DNA of 33,302 nt from NCBI GenBank assembly GCA_016763755.1, contig JAESTD010000238.1, positions 1 through 33,302 of the forward strand, given 5' to 3'. Below the pieces are notes generated by a model that searched no databases, was not told the DNA's origin, and saw only the letters and a program-made list of their open reading frames with translations. This document shows positions 6,343 through 14,868 of this stretch, in pieces. Each line of letters begins with the position of its first letter. The first letter of the stretch is position 1. The translations under genes were made by a program, and so were the position numbers. The stretch is from Mucilaginibacter sp. (GTDB lineage Bacteria; Bacteroidota; Bacteroidia; Sphingobacteriales; Sphingobacteriaceae).

Positions 6343-8184
6343 TTATTTCACTTTTGATGATAACCATGCAGCGCGAAAATCTTTCTGCTGCTGGCTTAAC
6401 TCTTTGCCTGCTTTTTCAAATGTCACTACCTGGAAAGCGGGGCTTTCTTCTAAAACAACGGTTGCTTCATGGTCGCCCAGGCGATTACGATAATTGATAA
6501 CCACCTTATTACCCGGCTTTTTATCTTTAACAGCGTCTGTTAGGGCAAATACTTCCCTGGCGTCCTTGCCATCGATTTTGAGTATGATGTCGTCAGCATC
6601 TAAGCCGGCTTTATATACCGGCGTAATTGAGGCCGTAGCACCGACAATCTGTAATCCACCATCAACAGGCTTTGCAGGTATGCGGCCCATCCAGCCCTTT
6701 TCGGGCGCTGCTTTCTGTAATATTAAACCTGCTTTAGCCAATAGCGTGGCGTAATCATTCTTTTTAAAGCCGTAGATATAATCGTCAAAAAAAGCCTTTG
6801 CAAACTTTGGGTTAGTAAGTTTGGCTAAAGTATTTTGCAGATCAGGGATGGTGTATGGTTTGCCTGTTTTGCCATAGGCCAGCCAAACCTGGCGCATATA
6901 ATCATCAAGTGTTATTTTAAATTCGCTGCGCAAACGCAGATCGAGTGCCAGTGCGGTTGCGCCACCATATACATAATAGCTGGTGAACATATTGGTGTAA
7001 TTGGTAGCATCAACGGCCACACCGGCATCAACAAACACCGCATAACGGCTCATTTGCGTTGGCGGGTATTTTGCCGGCGCCGGATTTGCCAATACCGAGT
7101 TGACCAGCCCTGCAATAGTACCGGTGTAATCATCAACAGAATTGAAGCCTGCGCGCACAAGTAGCATTTCGCCATAGTATTGGGTAAAACCTTCGGCAAA
7201 CCAAAGCTCATTGCTCATGTTGGCATGCTCAAAGTTGAAAGGCTCTAATGATTTTGGGCGGATGCGCTCCACATTCCAGCTGTGGAAAAACTCGTGCGAG
7301 TAGGTGCCCAGAAGATCGTTCTCATTGCCGCCTACTTTTGGAGAGCGATCAACAATACTGGTTGAATTGCGGTGCTCCATACCATCGCCAAAGTTGTTGG
7401 GGTGCACATCATCCAGGAATGTATAACTGCCGTAATCGTAATCGGGCTGCTCGCCAAAAACGGCCCGTTCTTCCAGGACAACCTTCTGAACCATTTTGGC
7501 AAAGTTATCTATCGTTCCCTGGTCGTCATCAGAATGGACAGCTATCGCCATCTTCTGTATTTTACCGTTAGTGTTTTTCAGATCCCAACTACTAACTTTA
7601 ACATTAGAAAGTTCGGTAGGGCTATCCATCATGTACTGTAGATCAGGCGCGCTGTAAACATTCTCGGCCTCATGTTTTAATTGAGTAGCAACCTTCCATC
7701 CATATTTATCAAGATCGTTAAACTCAAATTTCGCGGGGCGATTTGCCAAACCAATAACCCACATAAATGCAGCGGGCATATTTAAGTGGGCATGACTGGC
7801 ATCAATTCCCACATAGGTGCCATCGGTATGGTTACCAAAAAGTGTATAGCTTACTTTTACAATTGATGGATGATCTTCAATCTCGTAGACGTCGCCTTCA
7901 ACCTGTTTAATATCCAGTTGATTACCTTGGCCATCCTGGGCCTTAACATTATAAATATTTTTGCCAAACTCATGCGTGGCATAGCGGCCCGGCGATGAAC
8001 GGCTCATTCTTACCTTCAGTTTACCGGCAGGCGCATCCGGGATGGTCATAACGATCTCCGCTTCGTGATGAATGGCATTAGGGAAAGAGAGACTGTAATA
8101 AATTGGCTTTGATTTATCACCATTTTGAGCAAAGGCCGAAACAGCGCAAGCCACAACTGCGGCCAGGGTAATTAATTTCTTCAT
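6343..8184 (-). CDS. M61 family metallopeptidase with PDZ domain, exported
   Basis: A 613-residue protein like the M61 glycyl aminopeptidases. The start is placed at ATG 8184, giving MKKLITLAAVVACAVSAFAQ as a clean signal peptide; the upstream TTG at 8199 would spoil it. The N-terminal beta domain is followed by the catalytic domain with GMEHRNS (about 268-274), H297-E-F-F-H301-SWN (zinc ligands, Glu298 base) and ELWFAEGFTQYYG (third ligand near Glu331). The C-terminal ~90 residues form a PDZ domain (GLQIVGATASITPVYKAGL... DIILKIDG). First gene of an operon with the M28 peptidase. Acts in the periplasm or outside the cell. Confidence 0.93.
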   Translation of the reverse strand: MKKLITLAAVVACAVSAFAQNGDKSKPIYYSLSFPNAIHHEAEIVMTIPDAPAGKLKVRMSRSSPGRYATHEFGKNIYNVKAQDGQGNQLDIKQVEGDVYEIEDHPSIVKVSYTLFGNHTDGTYVGIDASHAHLNMPAAFMWVIGLANRPAKFEFNDLDKYGWKVATQLKHEAENVYSAPDLQYMMDSPTELSNVKVSSWDLKNTNGKIQKMAIAVHSDDDQGTIDNFAKMVQKVVLEERAVFGEQPDYDYGSYTFLDDVHPNNFGDGMEHRNSTSIVDRSPKVGGNENDLLGTYSHEFFHSWNVERIRPKSLEPFNFEHANMSNELWFAEGFTQYYGEMLLVRAGFNSVDDYTGTIAGLVNSVLANPAPAKYPPTQMSRYAVFVDAGVAVDATNYTNMFTSYYVYGGATALALDLRLRSEFKITLDDYMRQVWLAYGKTGKPYTIPDLQNTLAKLTNPKFAKAFFDDYIYGFKKNDYATLLAKAGLILQKAAPEKGWMGRIPAKPVDGGLQIVGATASITPVYKAGLDADDIILKIDGKDAREVFALTDAVKDKKPGNKVVINYRNRLGDHEATVVLEESPAFQVVTFEKAGKELSQQQKDFRAAWLSSKVK

Positions 8185-8257
8185 GTTGAGGTCAGTCAAT
8201 AAAGCGCTGAAGTTAGCATATATTCAACTAACTTTTTATATCAATGTTATTACTTCA

Positions 8258-9376
8258 TCAATCATAACTATGCCTGCCCAGATCAAATTCTGATTGGTTG
8301 CTGATGATCTGCTTTCGGCGGCCTATATCAACATCCAGGTTGTGGTCGTAAGTACTATCGGTTACAGTAATATCGCGTTCTTTATCGCGCTCAGCAGCAT
8401 GGATATTGGCTTCGGCAACTTTGGCAATTGCCGTATCATAAGGCCCTTTGGGCGACATCAGTTTCACAAACACCGGCAAGCACTCAAACAGGATGAAGAG
8501 ATACCCAATAAAAGACATGGCCATGTAAGTATCCAGATCGCGCGAACCATCTACATTATATGAGAGCTGCCCCAATGCCCAATTGCGGTCGGCAAAGCCG
8601 GCTATGCTGGATAAACTATCTAACTGCTTATCGCTAAATAAACGGGTGGCGTTTACACCCTCATAATCTTTACGCCGGCTCAGGAAATCTTCATTTTGAC
8701 CAAGGTTGTCAGTAACTGATTTTAGGCGATTCTCCTTTTCTTTTAATACATCCTCTTTGCGCTTGGCATATGTGCCATAACCCATGATACCGGATGTTTG
8801 ATTGGTTTTGTCGCCGAATACTTCCTGGTTCAGTTCATAACGAGAACGGTTAATATCCCGCTCTAATGAATCTTTCTCTTTTTTGAGGTCTTTCTCTTTA
8901 CCCAATTCCTGCGCATACTTTTGGTTGTAGGTGCGTTGCAGACTATCGATCTTGGTATGCTGTCCTTTGAGATAAGCGGTCTTCAGCTTCTCGCGAATTT
9001 CTTTATCAAAAATCTTTAGTTCAAGCGGGCGGGAGATCACCAAACCGATCATTATAGCTAAGAGGATACGCGGTGTGGCCTGTAAAATTTGTTGATTGGT
9101 ACTGCCCTCTTTGTTGATGCTGGATACGATGTAGCGGTCCATGTTAAAAATGGCGGTACCCCAAAGCAAGCCAAACAAAATGGCAAAGCCCACGGCAAAA
9201 GCGCTGCCGCTGAACACGAAGTACATGGCATAGCCTCCGGAGAGTGCGGCAAATACGGCGGTGAAAAATATGGTGGCACCAATGCCTACATATTTGTTAT
9301 GTTCTATAGGGTATTTTCTTAGCGTGTCCACGTGCGCACCTGAACAGAACCAAAAAAACCTGGTTACTTTCTTCAT
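8258..9376 (-). CDS. DUF4407 membrane protein with central coiled coil
   Basis: A 372-residue membrane protein matching DUF4407. The conserved N-terminus reads RFFWFCSGAHVDTLRKYPIEHNKYVGIG. Four likely membrane segments: about 31-51, 56-77, 102-117 and 285-307. Between the third and fourth lies a ~165-residue region with strongly charged helices (about 125-235, many K/E/R), probably a coiled coil on one side of the membrane. NMDRY after TM2 is a typical family signature. The C-terminal tail is charged. Function is unknown; family members occur as single genes in Bacteroidota and others. It is divergent from the rhodanese gene. A weak -7 box TACATTTA lies at 9391-9398. Confidence 0.85.
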   Translation of the reverse strand: MKKVTRFFWFCSGAHVDTLRKYPIEHNKYVGIGATIFFTAVFAALSGGYAMYFVFSGSAFAVGFAILFGLLWGTAIFNMDRYIVSSINKEGSTNQQILQATPRILLAIMIGLVISRPLELKIFDKEIREKLKTAYLKGQHTKIDSLQRTYNQKYAQELGKEKDLKKEKDSLERDINRSRYELNQEVFGDKTNQTSGIMGYGTYAKRKEDVLKEKENRLKSVTDNLGQNEDFLSRRKDYEGVNATRLFSDKQLDSLSSIAGFADRNWALGQLSYNVDGSRDLDTYMAMSFIGYLFILFECLPVFVKLMSPKGPYDTAIAKVAEANIHAAERDKERDITVTDSTYDHNLDVDIGRRKQIISNQSEFDLGRHSYD

Positions 9377-9428
9377 TTAAACTATAATCGTAAATGTATA
9401 CGTTACTAATAAAACGCGCACAGGTATT

Positions 9429-9441
9429 GTTTGTTACAAAC
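9429..9441. promoter_or_regulatory. Perfect palindrome GTTTGTTACAAAC in a divergent promoter region
   Basis: A 6-1-6 perfect inverted repeat lies between the divergent DUF4407 and rhodanese genes, 30 nt upstream of the rhodanese -7 box. It has the size of an operator half-site pair. No regulator gene is adjacent. Confidence 0.35.
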
Positions 9442-9470
9442 CCATTATAAATATTTGGTACAGAAAACCC

Positions 9471-9478
9471 TACCTTTG
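9471..9478 (+). promoter_or_regulatory. -7 motif TACCTTTG of the rhodanese gene
   Basis: A perfect TAnnTTTG box followed by GGC, 20 nt before ATG 9499. No clean TTTG at the expected -33 distance. Confidence 0.5.
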
Positions 9479-9498
9479 GCCGTATAACTACATTTAAA

Positions 9499-9813
9499 AT
9501 GAAAGAGATAACCGTACAGGAACTAAAACAGAAATTAGATAATGGCGAAGATTTTCAACTGATTGATGTACGTGAGGATTTTGAATACGAAACCTCTAAC
9601 ATTGGCGGGCAGCTGATACCTCTTGGCGGCATTTTAATTGAAACTGATAAAATATCGCACGATAAACCTGTTGTGGTAATGTGCCGTAGCGGCAAACGCA
9701 GTGCCGCTGCCATTATGCAGTTAGAAGCACAAGGCTATACCAACCTATCAAACCTGCAAGGCGGCATATTAGCCTGGAAAGCAGAAATAGACCCGGAACT
9801 TAACGTGTACTAA
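9499..9813 (+). CDS. Single-domain rhodanese-like sulfurtransferase
   Basis: A 104-residue single rhodanese domain, like GlpE/PspE-size proteins. The active-site loop C62-RSGKRS68 includes the catalytic Cys that carries a persulfide. The IDVRED motif (about 22-27) and a closing NLQGGILAWKAEID are typical. No signal peptide, so cytoplasmic. Likely moves sulfane sulfur to thiols such as glutathione, cyanide or a carrier protein; the true acceptor is unknown. Followed after 2 nt by a small membrane protein gene, so co-transcribed. Confidence 0.9.
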   Translation: MKEITVQELKQKLDNGEDFQLIDVREDFEYETSNIGGQLIPLGGILIETDKISHDKPVVVMCRSGKRSAAAIMQLEAQGYTNLSNLQGGILAWKAEIDPELNVY

Positions 9814-9815
9814 TT

Positions 9816-10010
9816 ATGGGCAAAAAGTTAGCCTTAAATGTTTTTTATACCATAGTAATATTTGTTTGCGCTGTAGGTGCTTACACCTCATGGCAAAACG
9901 GCAGATGGATATGGTTGACGAGCTTTTTGCTATTAGGCGCACTTTTCATCATCGCTAAAGTAAGGCTGATGAAAGAGGTACAAGGTATGCAGAAAGGCAA
10001 TAAAAAATAA
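9816..10010 (+). CDS. Small two-helix membrane protein (DUF6358-like)
   Basis: A 64-residue protein with two hydrophobic segments (about 8-23 and 30-46), basic ends and no signal peptide. It begins 2 nt after the rhodanese stop and so belongs to that operon. Its start MGKKLALNVFY and length resemble a small Sphingobacteriaceae family (DUF6358), from memory. Function unknown. Confidence 0.7.
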   Translation: MGKKLALNVFYTIVIFVCAVGAYTSWQNGRWIWLTSFLLLGALFIIAKVRLMKEVQGMQKGNKK

Positions 10011-10040
10011 AAAAGGCTCTCCTAAAGGGGAGCCTTTTTA
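10009..10040 (+). terminator. Intrinsic terminator after the rhodanese operon
   Basis: GGCTCTCC (10015-10022) pairs with GGGGAGCC (10027-10034) through a 4-nt loop, flanked by A and T runs that extend the stem, with TTTTT at 10035-10039. The downstream ATG at 10049 is only 9 nt away. Confidence 0.8.
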
Positions 10041-10048
10041 TTGATAGT

Positions 10049-10363
10049 ATGGCAGACTTTAATAATAACAATCTCCATTATAACGAGGCCGAAAATTCAT
10101 CCACGAATCGGGATGGAATAATTTTAACTATTGTAGCATACATTGCCACTTATATGTTAGTGTTGATAGGCCATGCCATTTCACCAACAAATTTAGCCGG
10201 GCCTGGCCTTGATGCGCTTGTCTTGCTGATAGCTTTAATAACGAGTATTTCACTTATCGTGAGGAGCATCTATAAGAGGATAAAACATACCGGCGATGGC
10301 ATATTCATTTTCCTGCACGTGGCCGGATTGATCACCTTGTTTTTAGTAACAATTATCTTTTAA
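10049..10363 (+). CDS. Small three-helix membrane protein, unknown function
   Basis: I do not recognise this 104-residue protein. It has an Asn-rich soluble head (1-22), then three hydrophobic segments (about 24-41, 51-68 and 82-104), the last running to the C-terminus. Its start lies 9 nt after a terminator hairpin, leaving no space for a promoter between them, so it depends on readthrough or on a promoter inside the previous gene. The stop abuts the stop of the convergent GH5 gene with no gap. Coding bias looks normal (synonymous third positions rich in A/T). It could be a conserved lineage-specific membrane protein. Confidence 0.65.
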   Translation: MADFNNNNLHYNEAENSSTNRDGIILTIVAYIATYMLVLIGHAISPTNLAGPGLDALVLLIALITSISLIVRSIYKRIKHTGDGIFIFLHVAGLITLFLVTIIF

Positions 10364-11587
10364 CTATTTCGCCGGAACTTTTAATCCCAATGCTTCCATG
10401 TATCCTTTTTGTGGGATGCAGTTGGCAAACTTGCTGCTTTCTAAAAATGCCCAAAGTATTTTCCTGACCTTTTCCCTGTCTGCAGGTGCTGCTTTGCGAA
10501 TCTCCTCAAAGCTACCGCGGGGCTTTTCAGTGTATTCTATGATCTCGTCATAACCTTCAGGCGCTTTAAAGCTCATGAAGCCTTTATCGTTATCGGCCTT
10601 TTTGTATGGCCAGTAGTGCCAGCCTATATTATTCTTTTCGCACAGCAGTCTGAAATCGCGCACCCACTGGTCGGTATTCTCGCCGGTTTCGCCTACGTAG
10701 ATAGGCACGTTATATTTGTTGCGATAATCAATGTATTCCTGTATTACGTCCTGTTTAACATCCGTCCAGTATTTGTGGAAGGTATAAACACTTTTGCTAT
10801 CGAAAGGTGCACCGAAAATTTTAAAATTACTATCCCATTGCGCCCCGCCAATGAACACGATGTGGTTTCGATCAACCGAACGCACTGCAGCGGTAATTTC
10901 TTTGTAAGTAGGTTCCAAATGCGGGTTAATGCTGGCCACATCAAAATAATGCGCAATAGGTTCGTTCAGTAAGTCGTAACCCATTATAATAGGTTCGTTC
11001 TTGTAATGGTCGGCAATTTTTCGCCAGATATCAGCGGTTAGTTTCCTGCTCGCCGCGCTTGTGAACAAGAAAGGATAGCCATTGCCGTCATCAATATTAT
11101 CGCCGGTTTGGCCGCCGGGAGCGCAGTGCATATCCAGTATCACATACAGGTTGGCTTTTTTGCACCAGCCTATCACCCTGTCCAAAAGCTCAAATCCACG
11201 GTTAGGATCGTTTTGCCCCATATAATCTTCATAGGTGAACAGTTTATAATTGAAAGGGATGCGCAGCGAGTTAATACCTGATGCTTTCAGAAATTGGATA
11301 TCCGCCTCGGTGACATAGATATCCTGGAACATTTTCCAAAACAGCTTCATTTCTTCGGGACCAACCAATTCTGTCAATGCCTCGTTGATAAGCCGCTGCG
11401 AATTGATCTTCTTAAACTTAAACATATAGCCTTCCGGCACCAGCCAGTTGCCCAAATTGGTACCGCGGATGAGGAATGGTTTACCATCCGTACCAATAAT
11501 ATCCTTGCCTTTAACACCAATAAACTTTTGAGCGTTTGCGCTAAATATGGCAGTAGCAAGCAGCACCGTTGTTATGAGTTTCTTCAT
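10364..11587 (-). CDS. Secreted GH5-type glycoside hydrolase
   Basis: A 407-residue secreted (beta/alpha)8 barrel of glycoside hydrolase family 5 (endoglucanase/mannanase/exoglucosidase type). Signal peptide about 1-19 (AIFSANAQ). The early RGTNLGNWLVPEGYMF, then SLRIPFNY, LDMHCAPGGQTGDN, the acid/base Glu209 in YDLLNEP and the nucleophile Glu300 in VPIYVGETGE are in the family order. The FTFHKYWTD and WHYWPYK motifs also fit. The subfamily and substrate (beta-glucan or mannan) cannot be told from sequence. Transcribed alone; 273 nt upstream hold no clear promoter. It ends head-on with a small membrane-protein gene with zero gap. Confidence 0.9.
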   Translation of the reverse strand: MKKLITTVLLATAIFSANAQKFIGVKGKDIIGTDGKPFLIRGTNLGNWLVPEGYMFKFKKINSQRLINEALTELVGPEEMKLFWKMFQDIYVTEADIQFLKASGINSLRIPFNYKLFTYEDYMGQNDPNRGFELLDRVIGWCKKANLYVILDMHCAPGGQTGDNIDDGNGYPFLFTSAASRKLTADIWRKIADHYKNEPIIMGYDLLNEPIAHYFDVASINPHLEPTYKEITAAVRSVDRNHIVFIGGAQWDSNFKIFGAPFDSKSVYTFHKYWTDVKQDVIQEYIDYRNKYNVPIYVGETGENTDQWVRDFRLLCEKNNIGWHYWPYKKADNDKGFMSFKAPEGYDEIIEYTEKPRGSFEEIRKAAPADREKVRKILWAFLESSKFANCIPQKGYMEALGLKVPAK

Positions 11588-11860
11588 TTTTTTTGGATGT
11601 GGTTTAATGAGCGCTAATTGGCAGGCGCTTTAACGTTTGGCTTAACAACCCAATAATACGTATTTTGCGAAACACATTTACGGGATGACCAAACATTTCA
11701 CTAAAACGTTTTCATTGTTTTGCCTTCTGCTGATGAACACGGCAAAACGGCCCTTGGCAAATCCTAAGCTTGAGTGCAAATTGTATTCAAGATAGGTTAC
11801 GAATGAAATTACCAGGAGCAATCTTCACAATTTCTTACGAAATAGCTCCTTAAATAATAA
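11588..11860. other. Intergenic region upstream of the GH5 gene
   Basis: 273 nt between the GH5 start and the 3' end of the kinase gene, both minus. It should hold the GH5 promoter; the best -7 candidate is the complement of 11651-11658 (TATTATTG, one mismatch) without a good -33 box. A 5-bp inverted repeat AGCGC/GCGCT (11610-11629) lies close to the GH5 start. Nothing else seen. Confidence 0.4.
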
Positions 11861-13672
11861 TCAGCGCGCATTCCGTAGCCATTGCATGGCCTTATCCCGG
11901 TTTTCAAAGGTCTTTATCTTCACCTCGAAGCCATCAAGATTGGCTATCGTAACATCCGTTGAGATACGGCTAAAAGTACTTGGCGAGTAAACCCAGGCAA
12001 GGTGTGTTACACCCCCATCACGCAACTTGGGGAAGAACTCGGTTGATACCCATTCAACGGCGTCGTCCCAGGTACCGGCTACTCCGGTATTATCGTTCAA
12101 TATCAACCGGGCGTTAGTATTGCTTACTTTAGTGAGTATACGCAGGCAACCTGTCTTTACCGTATGTAGTGTATGGAAGCCATGCCAATTGGCTGTTAAT
12201 ATGTCATCGTCCTGTTGATAATCCAAATCTAATCCGGGCCCCTGGTATGCGGAGAAATCAGTAGTACCGGCTTGCTTGTAAACGCCAATGTTTGACATAG
12301 GTAAACGCATACTAAACGTGGTTCCCTTACCCCGTTTACTCTCTACCCAAACGTTGCCATTATGCCTGTGCGCAACATCAGATACGGTTGCAAGACCAGT
12401 ACCTAATTGATTGGCTATCTTTTTATTGCAAAAACTCATGAAGATCTGATTGAGTTTTGCTTTATCTATTCCAACACCGTAATCATGCACTGATAAAATG
12501 GCATTATGTTTAACGATATCCAAACACACCTCAATGTCTTTTGCATCCGGTGAAAATTTAGCTGCATTATCAATAAGCCTGTGTAACGCTACACTTATAC
12601 TATGTTTGTTACCATAGCAGATTACTTCTTCATTGTTTTTTAGTATCACATGATGATCCTTATGAAAAGCAGAGGCCTCTACCACCACATTTTCTACTAA
12701 ACGATTAAGCGGGAAGTTCTGGATCTGGTCATATACCGTATAGCCTATCTCGTCGTTCACTTTATTATTAATACGCCGTACTACGTGGTCAAGTTCGCGG
12801 CTACACTCATGTATGTGACCGGCTATATCTTTATATTCTTCACCCTCTACCAGATCCTGACTAATTAAGCCGGTAAGGCCCAACAAGCTGGCCACCGGTT
12901 TGCGTATGTAATGCGAATTGAGGTACGAGATTTCTTTAAGCTGATCGATCTTCTTTAGCAGCTCCTCTTCATACATCTTGGTTTCAGTAATATCCCTGAA
13001 ATGGATCACTAATTCTTCATCAATAAAATAAATTATTACGGCAAACCATTTTTGTACAGGCCAGAAATACGATTCAAATTCAGCATTCTCGCGTTTCTCA
13101 ATGGCATGCTGGTAACGGATATAGAAGTTGGTATCAACCGCCTCGTGGAAAACGTCCCAAATATTTTTCCCGAGCAGATATTTACGATCATATCCTATCA
13201 TTTCTTCTGCTGCATGGTTCCAGTAAGTAATGATAGACTGATCATCCACCCTTAAAAAACCTATGCTGGTAGTTTCCAGCATACGGTTAAGTTTGGTTTG
13301 TGTAAGCTCCAACTCACCGGCCATTGCCCTCTTGTCCTCAACATTTTGCGTCACCACCAACCTGGCTTCCCTGCCTTCAAAATCTATTGGATATGACATA
13401 ACCTCAACATGAAATATGTTGCCCGCCTTATCCATATGTTTAAACTCGCGCAGATGGGTTTGAGTAGTACGGATCTCCGGCAACAATAACTCAACTTGCG
13501 CTACTTCCTCAGGTGGTCGGAGATCGCGAATCGTTTTAGCTAAAAATTCTTTTTTTTTGTAGCCGTAAGCCTCTACAGCAGCGTTGTTTACCTCTAATAT
13601 GGCCAGGCTACAAATGTCAAACACCCACATTGGGTTATGAGATTGGTAAAAAAGGATATCGAAATTGGCCAT
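11861..13672 (-). CDS. PAS-PAS sensor histidine kinase with C-terminal STAS-like domain
   Basis: A 603-residue soluble sensor kinase with no membrane segments. Two PAS domains (about 10-110 and 130-230) are followed by a histidine-kinase dimerisation region with H254 in NSHYIRKPVASLLGL, and an ATPase domain with N369 (LIDNAAKFS), DYGVGI (397-402) and GTGLATVSD (424-430). The last ~110 residues (from about 490) follow after a linker and resemble STAS/SpoIIAA-like proteins, with DDAVEWVSTEFFPKLRDGGV and TFENRDKAMQWL. ATG 13672 is used, because the open frame's GTG at 13807 lies upstream of a perfect -7 box (13726-13733). No response regulator is adjacent. Its signal and partner are unknown. Confidence 0.88.
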   Translation of the reverse strand: MANFDILFYQSHNPMWVFDICSLAILEVNNAAVEAYGYKKKEFLAKTIRDLRPPEEVAQVELLLPEIRTTQTHLREFKHMDKAGNIFHVEVMSYPIDFEGREARLVVTQNVEDKRAMAGELELTQTKLNRMLETTSIGFLRVDDQSIITYWNHAAEEMIGYDRKYLLGKNIWDVFHEAVDTNFYIRYQHAIEKRENAEFESYFWPVQKWFAVIIYFIDEELVIHFRDITETKMYEEELLKKIDQLKEISYLNSHYIRKPVASLLGLTGLISQDLVEGEEYKDIAGHIHECSRELDHVVRRINNKVNDEIGYTVYDQIQNFPLNRLVENVVVEASAFHKDHHVILKNNEEVICYGNKHSISVALHRLIDNAAKFSPDAKDIEVCLDIVKHNAILSVHDYGVGIDKAKLNQIFMSFCNKKIANQLGTGLATVSDVAHRHNGNVWVESKRGKGTTFSMRLPMSNIGVYKQAGTTDFSAYQGPGLDLDYQQDDDILTANWHGFHTLHTVKTGCLRILTKVSNTNARLILNDNTGVAGTWDDAVEWVSTEFFPKLRDGGVTHLAWVYSPSTFSRISTDVTIANLDGFEVKIKTFENRDKAMQWLRNAR

Positions 13673-13725
13673 GGTACAGTGATCGGATATATAAATGTAA
13701 ACACCTAAGGTTGTGTTCGGTTCTG

Positions 13726-13733
13726 CAAAAATA
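13726..13733 (-). promoter_or_regulatory. -7 motif TATTTTTG of the PAS kinase gene
   Basis: A perfect TAnnTTTG box on the minus strand, 53 nt upstream of ATG 13672. No clear -33 box. It supports the shorter start of the kinase. Confidence 0.45.
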
Positions 13734-13911
13734 TAATGAACAAAATGAATAGCGTTTAAATTACAGTATTGAGGGGATTTAGTAACACAAAAATCGCACC
13801 AGAACACCTACTAACCATTGATTTACAATGAGTTGACAGGAAAACTGATAACAAAATTGTTACGCTCTGGTAAAGATGCTTTTTTGCAAGTAAATGCGAT
13901 CTTATTATTTA

Positions 13912-13919
13912 TAGTTTTG
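13912..13919 (+). promoter_or_regulatory. -7 motif TAGTTTTG of the alpha/beta hydrolase gene
   Basis: A perfect TAnnTTTG box, 17 nt before ATG 13937. A TTTG lies 25 nt further upstream (13883-13886), a little far for a -33 element. Confidence 0.5.
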
Positions 13920-13936
13920 ACCGGAAACCACTTGCC

Positions 13937-14809
13937 ATGAAAAGATTTAAACAAATTGTAGCCGATGTTAAAGACTGTGTAGCCAAGCACCACACCACCA
14001 ACATGACGCCACTCTTATGGCAGTTTATCTGCTATCCGCCTAAAATACCGCTGCGACTGCATCAGGAACAATTATTAGCTAAAGCCACCAAATTCAGCGT
14101 TGCGGTTGGTGACCCTTATTTCACTAATAGCGAATTAACCATTAACGCATTTAAATGGGGTACGGGAAAAACGCGTGTACTCATTAGTCATGGATGGGGC
14201 TCAAAAGCTGCTGATTTTACCGAACTGATCTCCGCGTTGTTGGAACTGCCCGAACTGGAGATCATCTCTTTCGATGCACCGGCAAACGGAAGTTCAGACG
14301 GCGACCTTTCCAATCTGCTCCTCTTTGTTAACGCCGGCAAAGCAGTGATTGCAGAAACAGGGGCTCCGGATATTGCCATCGGCCATTCTTTCGGCGCGAT
14401 GGCTAACGTGGTTGCTCTGCACGATCTCAATCTCAAACCAAAACTTTTGATAAGCATAGCTCCCTTTATATTACTGCAGGAAAACTTTATCAAGAATATG
14501 ACAGCGATAGGCGTTCCGAATGAAGCTCAACAGGCTTTTTTGGATGATTTTAAAGCACGGTACGGTATTTATCCGTCGAGTTACAATATGCCAGATCTTT
14601 ACCGCTTTGATGCCTCACTTAACCATTGGCTGGCTTATGATGATGCCGATATGATGCTGCCCGATACTTACCTGCAATCGTTTTTAAAAGAGCATCCATC
14701 TATCCGCACCAAAAACTTTAGCGGCGCGGGGCATGAGCGGATCATTAAGTTACCAGAGGTGATTGCTGATGTGGTTGAAGAAGTGAAGAGCATTGTTGGT
14801 CGCTTGTAG
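13937..14809 (+). CDS. Alpha/beta hydrolase
   Basis: A 290-residue cytoplasmic alpha/beta-hydrolase. The oxyanion-hole HGWGSKA (about 85-91), nucleophile S151 in GHSFGA (149-154) and catalytic His266 in GAGHERI are clear; the acid is probably one of the Asp residues near 235-238. A cap region lies between about 175 and 245. No signal peptide or transmembrane segment, so an intracellular esterase, lipase or similar enzyme; substrate unknown. Preceded by a perfect -7 box and followed by a C-rich repeat, which separates it from the pentapeptide gene. Confidence 0.88.
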   Translation: MKRFKQIVADVKDCVAKHHTTNMTPLLWQFICYPPKIPLRLHQEQLLAKATKFSVAVGDPYFTNSELTINAFKWGTGKTRVLISHGWGSKAADFTELISALLELPELEIISFDAPANGSSDGDLSNLLLFVNAGKAVIAETGAPDIAIGHSFGAMANVVALHDLNLKPKLLISIAPFILLQENFIKNMTAIGVPNEAQQAFLDDFKARYGIYPSSYNMPDLYRFDASLNHWLAYDDADMMLPDTYLQSFLKEHPSIRTKNFSGAGHERIIKLPEVIADVVEEVKSIVGRL

Positions 14810-14810
14810 A

Positions 14811-14842
14811 AACCCCTCCCTAACCCTCCCAAGGGAGGGGTA
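14811..14842. repeat. C-rich palindromic intergenic repeat (copy 2)
   Basis: A CCCCTCCCT...CCCTCCC / GGGAGGGG hairpin directly after the hydrolase stop; the hairpin CCCTCCC AA GGGAGGG is the core. Same family as the copies at 2705 and 21217. Confidence 0.7.
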
Positions 14843-14856
14843 ATCGAAGAAAACTC

Positions 14857-14864
14857 TAAATTTG
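14857..14864 (+). promoter_or_regulatory. -7 motif TAAATTTG of the pentapeptide gene
   Basis: A perfect TAnnTTTG box that ends only 4 nt before ATG 14869. This predicts an mRNA starting at, or a few bases from, the start codon. No TTG at the expected -33 distance; that region is the C-rich repeat. Confidence 0.45.
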
Positions 14865-14868
14865 AATC

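Noticed and set aside
7248..7571. Antisense frames within the M61 gene
   Set aside because: Cys/Arg-rich shadow translation; the opposite strand has the full zinc peptidase.
8185..8199. TTG 8199 as M61 start
   Set aside because: It adds five residues in front of a clean signal peptide.
13673..13807. 45-residue N-terminal extension of the PAS kinase
   Set aside because: It starts at GTG, lies across a perfect -7 box and has no PAS similarity.
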